From positions 1 to 12,843 of the forward strand of contig JAUWNF010000040.1 of the NCBI GenBank assembly GCA_030612785.1: a stretch of 12,843 nucleotides of DNA. Reading direction: 5' to 3'. The DNA is from Phycisphaerales bacterium (GTDB taxonomy: Bacteria; Planctomycetota; Phycisphaerae; UBA1845). This document shows positions 7,812 through 12,843 of the stretch, piece by piece. The notes beneath the pieces are model-generated. The model made no database searches, was not told the origin of the DNA, and was given only the letters and a program-made list of their open reading frames with translations. A program made the position numbers and the translations under genes. The first letter of the stretch is position 1, and every line of letters begins with the position of its first letter.

Positions 7812-7831
7812 CCCACCTCTAAAGAGATGGG
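7812..7831. repeat. Short hairpin in the nuoJ-nuoK spacer
   Basis: CCCACCTCT and AGAGATGGG form 9-nt arms around AA with one mismatch. In the minus-strand RNA that mismatch becomes a U-G wobble, so a stable stem is likely. No T-run follows in the reading direction, so it does not look like a simple terminator. It lies about 25 nt upstream of the nuoK start and could influence nuoK translation or RNA processing; that is inference. Confidence 0.5.
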
Positions 7832-7845
7832 CCACCCACCTGCCG

Positions 7846-8643
7846 CTAAAACGGCGGCACTTCCTTGCCGATCTGCCCCGGCGGCAGCGCCGGAGCCACG
7901 GGTACGTCGCACGGGACGCGCTTCTTGGCCATCGCGATCGCCCCAACCATCGCCACCAAAAGCAGCACGCCGGCGATTTCCAAAGCCACCACGTACTGCG
8001 AGAGCAGCGCGAAGCCCACCTGGGCCGTGTTGCTGCCCGCTAATGTTTCGTCAGTCGCCTCGTTTGCCTGCGCAAGACCATCCGCAACAACCTGGGCCGC
8101 AGGTTCCAGCCCGCGCGCTGGTTCCCCGGACTTCGGCAGATACGCACTCTGCCCGGCAATGGCCGCCATGGTCACGAACCCTGCCAGCACCGCCATGAAC
8201 GGCTCGCGGGCGCACGTATCCACCGGGGACGCCCCGCTCTGCTGGGCCAGCATGATCACGAAGACGTAGGCCACCAGAATGGCGCCGGCGTAGACGATAA
8301 TCAGGGCGATGCCCAAAAACTCCGCCTCTTGCAACACCATCAAGCAGGCCACCGCCACTACCAGCAGAAGGAAATAGAGCGCGCTGTACACCGGTTTGGG
8401 GTGGGTCACCACCTTGCCGGCCCCGAAAAGCGCCACCGCCGCCAGCACGCAGAAGTACAGCGCCGGAGCATCCTCCGGAAACAGGCACCCCGCGGCCAGA
8501 ATCACGAACCCGACGATGGCAGCCAACCCGAAGATCGAACCGGCCGTCTTAGCGGAGCGCTGCCGACCGGGCAACGCCAGGTAGACACCTGCGCCCCCCA
8601 GAGCAAACAGCAGATAAAGGATGGCGGCGCTCGTCGGGTTCAA
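7846..8643 (-). CDS. nuoJ: NADH-quinone oxidoreductase subunit J, N-terminally extended, TTG start
   Basis: I place the start at a TTG (8643-8641) overlapping the nuoI stop as TTGA, 10 nt after an AGGAGG. No Met follows in frame until well inside the conserved core. The product is 265 residues, against roughly 165-200 for most NuoJ. The conserved core is clear: LYFCVLAAVALFGAGKVV (62-79), the HPKPVYSALYF turn (81-91) and EFLGIALIIVYAGAILVAY (108-126), the helix that carries the pi-bulge and conserved Tyr in Complex I. Before the core are two additional hydrophobic segments (about residues 5-25 and 35-53). Between the fourth and fifth core helices is a hydrophilic loop of about 45 residues (165-212). 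The last helix precedes a Pro-rich tail. NuoJ is part of the proton channel at the base of the membrane arm. Confidence 0.93.
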   Translation of the reverse strand: MNPTSAAILYLLFALGGAGVYLALPGRQRSAKTAGSIFGLAAIVGFVILAAGCLFPEDAPALYFCVLAAVALFGAGKVVTHPKPVYSALYFLLLVVAVACLMVLQEAEFLGIALIIVYAGAILVAYVFVIMLAQQSGASPVDTCAREPFMAVLAGFVTMAAIAGQSAYLPKSGEPARGLEPAAQVVADGLAQANEATDETLAGSNTAQVGFALLSQYVVALEIAGVLLLVAMVGAIAMAKKRVPCDVPVAPALPPGQIGKEVPPF

Positions 8644-9233
8644 GACGCCTTGTCCTCCTCTGTCGATGCGGAACGCCGCCGATTCCCCGTACCAGGATAC
8701 CCGGTGATCCGAGGGTTCTTGCGCGGCTTGAGGTCGCAGGTTCGGTCGTACATGTCCAGGAGCTTTTCCTTGTCGAAGATCATCTGGTCGCGGCTCAAAC
8801 CTACAAGATCGTGTACCGGCGTCAACTCGATGGCGTCCACCGGACAAGCCTCTTCGCACATCCCGCAGAAAATGCACCGCAACTCGTCGATGTCGAACTT
8901 GACCGGGTACTTCTCGCGGTCGGGCCAGGGCGCTTCGGCGGCTTCGATGTGGATGCAGTCGGCCGGACAAGCCGTCGCGCACATGAAACAGGCCGTGCAC
9001 GCCACCCGCCCCTGTTCATCGCGATTAAGGCGATGGACGCCGCGATAGTTGGCCACCCGCAACTCCCGCGTCTCTTCGGGATAGTAAACCGTGACCATCC
9101 CCTTGCGAAAGAGCACCCTCAGCAAATGCCGCATGGTGGTCACCGCGCCGTCGAGTATCTGCGGCATATACATGCGCTCGGCGGCGGACAATCGCGGATG
9201 TTCAAGAACGACGATGTCCTTGTCTTCGATCAT
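8640..9233 (-). CDS. nuoI: NADH-quinone oxidoreductase subunit I (two 4Fe-4S clusters)
   Basis: With the ATG at 9233 the protein has 197 residues. It is an 8Fe ferredoxin-like subunit that passes electrons through clusters N6a and N6b to N2 near quinone. The two motifs are CTACFMCATACP (Cys79, 82, 85, 89) and CIFCGMCEEACP (Cys120, 123, 126, 130), both complete. The preceding helix region, MRHLLRVLFRKGMVTVYYPE, is the usual amphipathic membrane-facing segment. The ATG lies 4 nt after the nuoH stop and is preceded by GGTGAG. A TTG 21 nt further upstream is in frame but would overlap nuoH, so it was not used. The C-terminal 25 residues are charged and probably flexible. The stop overlaps the TTG start of nuoJ. 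Confidence 0.97.
   Translation of the reverse strand: MIEDKDIVVLEHPRLSAAERMYMPQILDGAVTTMRHLLRVLFRKGMVTVYYPEETRELRVANYRGVHRLNRDEQGRVACTACFMCATACPADCIHIEAAEAPWPDREKYPVKFDIDELRCIFCGMCEEACPVDAIELTPVHDLVGLSRDQMIFDKEKLLDMYDRTCDLKPRKNPRITGYPGTGNRRRSASTEEDKAS
8654..8659 (-). promoter_or_regulatory. Ribosome binding site for nuoJ (AGGAGG)
   Basis: On the minus strand AGGAGG lies 10 nt before the TTG that overlaps the nuoI stop. It is the main support for the unusual TTG start of nuoJ. It lies within the last codons of nuoI. Confidence 0.75.
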
Positions 9234-9237
9234 GTTC

Positions 9238-10467
9238 TCACCGTCCCCCCACAATCGCCCGCCGACGCGGCCGCAGCACTTCCGGCAAGTCCTGCTGGCG
9301 CCCGGTGACCCGTTCCGGAGTCAGCGCGGTCGCCCCCAGCACCACCGCGAGCACCACCAGGTCGCCTAGTAGCGTCCAGACCCACGCCTGCGGCCGGCCC
9401 AGGTAGAGCATCACCACCGCCACCGCCACCAGCCCCAGACCCAGCGGCACCAGCCCCTTCCAGGCCATCCGCATCAACTGATCGAAACGAAACCGCGGCA
9501 GCGTCCAGCGCACCCACATGAACACGAACATCATCACCGCGATCTTGGCGCCCATCACCAGCATCTTGAAGATCATCGCCCCGACGGACGTGTCCTCCGG
9601 CTGCAGACCGGGGACGAACGGAAGGTGCCATCCGCCGAAGAACAGCACGATCAGAAACGCGCTGCCGGTGATCATGTGCACGTATTCAGCCAGGAAGAAT
9701 AGCGCGAACTTCATGGAACTGTATTCGGTGTGGAACCCGCCGACCAGTTCCTGCTCAGCCTCGGGCATATCGAAGGGCGTGCGGTTGCACTCCGCGAACA
9801 GGGCGACCAGCATCACGAAACCGGCGATTGGATGGCGCAGCACGTTCCACACGTTTCCCTCGCCGACCTGCTCCAGCACGATACCTTCCAGGCGAAGTTG
9901 CCCGGTGGTCAACACCACCACCAGGATGGCCAACCCCAGGGGGATTTCGTAGGTGAGCATCTGGGCGGCGGCCCGCATGCCCCCGAACAGCGAGTACTTG
10001 TTGTTGCTCGCGTACCCCCCCAGCACGATCCCGTAGACGCCCAGCGATCCTACGCCGAGGATGTATAGCAGCCCGATGTCCGGATTGGCCACCTGGACGT
10101 TCAGCATCGTCCCGTCAATATCGAGCTGACCGCCCCAGGGAATGATCACAAACCCGATCAACGCCACCATGAAGATCAGCGCCGGGCCGAAGATATACAA
10201 CGGCTTGTCCACGTGACGCGGGATGATATCCTCTTTCAGAAAGAACTTGAGTCCGTCGGCGATCGGCTGACCCAGCCCTCCGAAATGGAAGTTTCCGAAC
10301 AGGCGGAAGAACCCCGCCCGGTTGGGCCCGCGGCGGTCCTGCACCCACGCGGCGATCCAGCGCTCCGCCAGAATACTGTAGGCCACCCCCAGCAGCATGA
10401 CCGCGATGACCACCAGGCTCAGCAGAATGCTGAAAACAAGCTGGTTTTGCAGCCAGTCAACGATCAT
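9238..10467 (-). CDS. nuoH: NADH-quinone oxidoreductase subunit H (quinone-site membrane subunit)
   Basis: This 409-residue protein joins the peripheral and membrane arms and builds much of the quinone chamber. Hallmarks are LAERWIAAWVQDRRGPNRAG (33-52), KEDIIP (78-83), the acidic loop AECNRTPFDMPEAEQELVGG (225-244) and FHTEYSSMKFALFFLAEY (245-262), all matching the most conserved parts of the family. The ATG at 10467 follows a GGAGG with 6-nt spacing. Typical NuoH ends near residue 325-350; here the chain continues with a further hydrophobic segment (about 363-382) and a basic tail RPRRRAIVGGR. Just upstream, where nuoG would normally adjoin, lies the inserted four-helix-bundle gene with its inverted repeats, so this strong ribosome site may keep nuoH translated independently. 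Confidence 0.97.
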   Translation of the reverse strand: MIVDWLQNQLVFSILLSLVVIAVMLLGVAYSILAERWIAAWVQDRRGPNRAGFFRLFGNFHFGGLGQPIADGLKFFLKEDIIPRHVDKPLYIFGPALIFMVALIGFVIIPWGGQLDIDGTMLNVQVANPDIGLLYILGVGSLGVYGIVLGGYASNNKYSLFGGMRAAAQMLTYEIPLGLAILVVVLTTGQLRLEGIVLEQVGEGNVWNVLRHPIAGFVMLVALFAECNRTPFDMPEAEQELVGGFHTEYSSMKFALFFLAEYVHMITGSAFLIVLFFGGWHLPFVPGLQPEDTSVGAMIFKMLVMGAKIAVMMFVFMWVRWTLPRFRFDQLMRMAWKGLVPLGLGLVAVAVVMLYLGRPQAWVWTLLGDLVVLAVVLGATALTPERVTGRQQDLPEVLRPRRRAIVGGR

Positions 10468-10473
10468 CGCAGG

Positions 10474-10478
10474 CCTCC
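10474..10478 (-). promoter_or_regulatory. Ribosome binding site for nuoH (GGAGG)
   Basis: GGAGG on the minus strand with 6-nt spacing to the nuoH ATG. It lies between the inverted-repeat arm and the gene, so it is intact despite the insertion upstream. Confidence 0.75.
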
Positions 10479-10490
10479 GTCGCCGCGGGG

Positions 10491-10527
10491 AGAATGGAGA
10501 ATTGAAAATGGAAAATGGAAAAGGAAG
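10491..10527. repeat. Distal arm of the inverted repeat flanking the four-helix-bundle gene
   Basis: An AT-rich stretch built of 7-nt units on the plus strand: GAGAATT, GAAAATG, GAAAATG, GAAAAGG. Bases 10497-10516, GAGAATTGAAAATGGAAAAT, are a perfect reverse complement of 10930-10949 on the other side of the four-helix-bundle gene. The arm ends 3 nt from that gene's stop codon. Confidence 0.9.
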
Positions 10528-10530
10528 AAA

Positions 10531-10917
10531 TCATTTGCTTTCCCGGGCCTTCCTCACGATTGCGGTTAATATCGCCACGACCTCTTCACTTTCCTGAATC
10601 AACTCGATTAGACGTTCCGGCGGCAGCAACCGGTTATTCTGAATGCGTCGCAGCCAGAATCGGGTCTCGCGGGCTTCTCTGAGAGCTACACTCATTCGAT
10701 ACGCGAAGTCATGCTTGGTGGTTACCGCCTGGGCTTCTTCAATATTCGCACCGACACTCCCGCTACTCCGCGTTGGCTGTCGGGCTATCTCCCAACAGAC
10801 CCCATTCTGCGTCAAAGCCAGCGCCACCTGGACGCACCGATCGCAGAACCTCGCGGATCGCTCAAGTATGTCCCGCCGGCCTGATCCAGTCACCGCGTGG
10901 TCCGCCGCTTTCCCCAT
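10531..10917 (-). CDS. Four-helix bundle protein (23S rRNA intervening-sequence family) inserted in the nuo operon
   Basis: This 128-residue, entirely helical protein matches the four-helix-bundle family of 23S rRNA intervening-sequence proteins (also called S23), which shares its fold with Avd of diversity-generating retroelements. Family features are DILERSARF opening helix 1 (16-24), the most conserved stretch SGSVGANIEEAQA (52-64), DFAYRMSVALREARETRFWL (70-89) and the closing EEVVAILTAIVRKAR (111-125). The surface is basic, as expected for a nucleic-acid binder, but the biochemical role of the family is unsettled. Relatives are often found inside 23S rRNA genes between inverted repeats. 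Here the gene lies between nuoG and nuoH, also between inverted repeats, and its ATG lies in the end of the proximal repeat. A TGA lies four codons upstream in frame, so no longer start exists. It is not a Complex I subunit. Confidence 0.9.
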   Translation of the reverse strand: MGKAADHAVTGSGRRDILERSARFCDRCVQVALALTQNGVCWEIARQPTRSSGSVGANIEEAQAVTTKHDFAYRMSVALREARETRFWLRRIQNNRLLPPERLIELIQESEEVVAILTAIVRKARESK

Positions 10918-10957
10918 TTTCCATTTTCAATTTTCCATTTTCAATTCTCAATTTCTC
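10911..10957. repeat. Proximal arm of the inverted repeat flanking the four-helix-bundle gene
   Basis: Read on the minus strand this is a run of heptamers: GAGAATT, GAAAATG, GAAAATT, GAAAATG, GAAAATG, then GGG. Bases 10930-10949 are the exact reverse complement of 10497-10516. The last unit supplies the ATG of the four-helix-bundle gene and the weak GGAAA before it. The arm begins 20 nt after the nuoG stop. Confidence 0.9.
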
Positions 10958-10976
10958 TGCGCCAGCCGCCGCCCAG

Positions 10977-12599
10977 CTAGTGCAGGTGCTTCGGCGGCGG
11001 CGGCGGCTCGTGGATGTCGCCGAACGCTTCGATTTCCTCGGCCATCAACTCGCGGACTTTCTTGGCATTGAACAGCCCGTCGTGTCCGGCAAGCTCATAG
11101 AGATACTGACTGTCTCGTTGGGCACCCTCCGGTGGATCGATCGCCCGGGCGAACGGTTGAATCTTCCCCGCGTGGTTCACAAAGCTGCCGTCGCGTTCGG
11201 CGAACGAGCAGGCCGGCAAGACCAACGTCGCCGCCTCGGTCACTTGGTTCTCGAAAATGTCCTGAGCGATAACGAAGGCAACCTTGGCTATGGCCGTGCC
11301 CAGCTCCTTGGTTACCCACGGCTGCGGATAACCGCCGACGATCCAGGCGGCGGAGAACGCGCCGCCCCCCGCTTTCTCGATGAATTCCTCGAGCGTCAGC
11401 GTGGTACCGCCGGCGCCGCGCATGATCAACTCGACACCCCGGCGGTTGGGGCACTTCTCGTTACGGATGATAAACTTGACGTCGCCATCCACGGCATGAG
11501 CGGGGAACCGCTGATCGTCGCCTTCGGTGGGAATGGGGCCGACCACCACCGTCGCTTCCGGGGCGAGCCTGCGAATGAATTTGAGCAGCAGCCACGCCTC
11601 CTCGCAGGACATGAACGGCGAGAGCATTACCGCGATCTTGTCGCCGCCCACTTCGCGGACGAGTTCCTCCAAGCGGTACCGGACAATGCCGGGGATGTCC
11701 TGCCAGGCCGGGGTCTGGGTCTCCGAGCCGCGGCGGAGTTGTGGATGGGTAATGCGCCGTTCGTCGTGGACGTACTTCCACCCGAACCGGCCCTCGTCGC
11801 ACATCCACCAGTCGTTTACCCCAGGGTTGAAACGAGGTTTCAAGCGGTGAATGCGGTTTTCGTGGTGATCGACGCGAATCGCGCACCCGGTGCTGCACCC
11901 CGGACAGATCGACGGGGCGCCCTCCAGGAACCATACCCGTTGCTTGAACAAGAAATCCTTGTCCAGCAGGCTGCCCACCGGGCAGAGGTCTACGACGTTG
12001 CCCTGCAACGGGTTGTCCAATGGTAGACCCGGGAATACGTCGATCTGACTGCGCGAACCACGGTTGACGGCGCACAGCTCGCGCGTGCCGGATACCTCGT
12101 CGGTGAACCGGATGCATCGTTTGCAGAACACGCAACGGTTGGAATATAGCAGCGTCCGTGGGCCGACGTCCTTCTTGGGGTTGACCTGCTTCTGCTCGAC
12201 CATCCGCGAGGTCGGGCTACCGAACTTCTCGCTGTAGTCTTGCAGGAGGCACTCGCCCGCCTGGTCGCAGGTCGGACAATCCAGCGGGTGATTGAGCAGG
12301 TAGAACTCCATGGCCCGTGCTCGGGCGGTGTGGACAGCCGGTGAGTCGAAACGGACCTCCATCCCTCCCCGCACCGGCGTCTGGCAGGCCGGCACCAGCT
12401 TGGGCGACCAGTCCGGTTCTCCGGTCTGAGGGTTGGGCATCTTCATTTCCATCAGGCACAGGCGGCACGACGCCACGATGCTCAGCCCCGGGTGATAACA
12501 GTAGTGCGGGACATTCAGCCCCGCGTCCAGGGCCGCCTGCAAAACGGGGATGCCCTTACGACACTCAATCTGTTGTCCGTCTATGGTGATCTTTGGCAT
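10977..12599 (-). CDS. nuoG: NADH-quinone oxidoreductase subunit G, short form
   Basis: This 540-residue protein carries electrons from NuoF through the iron-sulfur chain of the peripheral arm. Ligands in order: 2Fe-2S cluster N1b, Cys34, 45, 48, 72; the His-ligated cluster N5, HPLDCPTCDQAGEC (His104, Cys108, 111, 117); cluster N4, CVFCKRC plus CPVG (Cys156, 159, 162, 206); and the off-path cluster N7, CPGCSTGC plus Cys267 (Cys232, 235, 239, 267). So N7 is retained. The rest, about residues 275-540, is a shortened molybdopterin-oxidoreductase-like domain; the usual proteins have roughly 680-910 residues. Its end, ACSFAERDGSFVNHAGKIQ (463-481), is the normal motif of that domain, so this looks like a natural compact form, not a frameshift. 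The tail EPPPPPKHLH is Pro/His-rich. The ATG is at 12599, without an obvious strong ribosome site. Confidence 0.96.
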   Translation of the reverse strand: MPKITIDGQQIECRKGIPVLQAALDAGLNVPHYCYHPGLSIVASCRLCLMEMKMPNPQTGEPDWSPKLVPACQTPVRGGMEVRFDSPAVHTARARAMEFYLLNHPLDCPTCDQAGECLLQDYSEKFGSPTSRMVEQKQVNPKKDVGPRTLLYSNRCVFCKRCIRFTDEVSGTRELCAVNRGSRSQIDVFPGLPLDNPLQGNVVDLCPVGSLLDKDFLFKQRVWFLEGAPSICPGCSTGCAIRVDHHENRIHRLKPRFNPGVNDWWMCDEGRFGWKYVHDERRITHPQLRRGSETQTPAWQDIPGIVRYRLEELVREVGGDKIAVMLSPFMSCEEAWLLLKFIRRLAPEATVVVGPIPTEGDDQRFPAHAVDGDVKFIIRNEKCPNRRGVELIMRGAGGTTLTLEEFIEKAGGGAFSAAWIVGGYPQPWVTKELGTAIAKVAFVIAQDIFENQVTEAATLVLPACSFAERDGSFVNHAGKIQPFARAIDPPEGAQRDSQYLYELAGHDGLFNAKKVRELMAEEIEAFGDIHEPPPPPKHLH

Positions 12600-12652
12600 A
12601 ATCTAATCCGCGAGTTCCAGTTCCCGCGGTTACACAACTCGTGCTCTTCCGA

Positions 12653-12717
12653 TGTAGCGTCACCCCTTATGGGTGACGAAGAACTAGTCTGCGCCGCCCA
12701 CAAGGGGCGACGCTACA
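12653..12717. repeat. Inverted pair of self-palindromic repeats in the nuoF-nuoG spacer
   Basis: Bases 12653-12678 and the reverse complement of 12692-12717 match at 22 of 26 positions, and all four differences are transitions. Each unit is itself a hairpin: GTCACCC/GGGTGAC around CTTAT in the first, and a near-equivalent stem in the second. The 120-nt spacer can therefore fold either as two small hairpins or as one long one. It begins 3 nt after the nuoF stop. It resembles REP/BIME-type intergenic elements; no T-run follows in the reading direction, so it is not a classical terminator. Confidence 0.8.
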
Positions 12718-12719
12718 AC

Positions 12720-12843
12720 TCAGTTCACCGCCGACAGCGCCAAGTCCACGCTGCCGGACTTCTGGTTGCGAATGCGCTCCTCGAACTCGGCGCGGAACTT
12801 CTGTACGATGGTCCTGATCGGGAACGCCGCGCCGTCAGACAAA
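12720..12843 (-). CDS. nuoF: NADH-quinone oxidoreductase subunit F, C-terminal end only
   Basis: Only the last 40 codons are inside the window, ending in a TGA at 12720-12722. The visible sequence begins LSDGAAFPIRTIVQKFRAEF, which matches the conserved NuoF C-terminus (a GDAA-like turn, a Pro, then a helix ending in F-R-x-E-F-E). It lacks the NADH, FMN and N3 cluster motifs because those lie off the right edge. NuoF would oxidise NADH and hand electrons to NuoG, encoded 120 nt downstream. Position directly before nuoG fits the standard order. The last 15 residues or so (NQKSGSVDLALSAVN) are a short tail. Confidence 0.85.
   Translation of the reverse strand, partial: LSDGAAFPIRTIVQKFRAEFEERIRNQKSGSVDLALSAVN

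Noticed and set aside
7787..7912. N-terminal extension of NuoK upstream of the ATG at 7786
   Set aside because: The extension is hydrophilic, overlaps nuoJ in another frame, and would make NuoK much longer than the usual 100 residues.
10531..10917. Four-helix-bundle protein as the Avd accessory protein of a diversity-generating retroelement
   Set aside because: The fold is shared, but no reverse transcriptase, template repeat or variable repeat is visible in the window.
10773..12026. Long plus-strand open frame (417 codons) opposite nuoG
   Set aside because: It crosses the nuoG stop, the repeat arm and the four-helix-bundle gene, has no recognisable domain, and NuoG on the other strand has complete cluster motifs.

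Overview
The window is a stretch of GC-rich bacterial DNA dominated by the distal part of a respiratory Complex I (NADH:quinone oxidoreductase, nuo) operon. It is read right to left on the minus strand: nuoF (3' end only), nuoG, a four-helix-bundle (23S rRNA intervening-sequence type) gene, nuoH, nuoI, nuoJ, nuoK, nuoL, nuoM, nuoN, then an alpha/beta hydrolase whose start overlaps the nuoN stop. A coiled-coil protein of unknown function, cut by the left edge, comes in from the plus strand and converges with the hydrolase. No rRNA, tRNA, CRISPR array or transposase was seen.

The gene order F-G-H-I-J-K-L-M-N is the classical one. NuoF and NuoG belong to the NADH-oxidising peripheral arm. NuoI carries two 4Fe-4S clusters toward quinone. 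NuoH forms the quinone-site base. NuoJ, K, L, M and N form the proton-pumping membrane arm. The key Glu and Lys residues of the pumping subunits are present. Several junctions are tight (M/N, N/hydrolase and I/J overlap; H and I are 4 nt apart), which suggests one polycistronic message.

The other junctions are expanded and filled with small repeats. F/G holds a nested palindrome pair. G/H holds the four-helix-bundle gene between perfect 20-nt inverted repeats. J/K holds a short hairpin. K/L holds a heptamer array plus a 30-nt direct repeat. L/M holds a solo inverted-repeat element of the same family that flanks the four-helix-bundle gene. The AT-rich and GCCT-type repeats share a 7-nt period. 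These repeats lie in spacers, except that one arm supplies the start codon of the four-helix-bundle gene.

The short NuoG, the N-terminally extended NuoJ, the inserted four-helix-bundle gene and the spacer repeats together recall Planctomycetota genomes. This is an inference from remembered patterns, not a database result, and I hold it with moderate confidence. The best candidate for something under-described is the inverted-repeat-bounded four-helix-bundle cassette inside an essential respiratory operon, together with its gene-less relative two spacers downstream.
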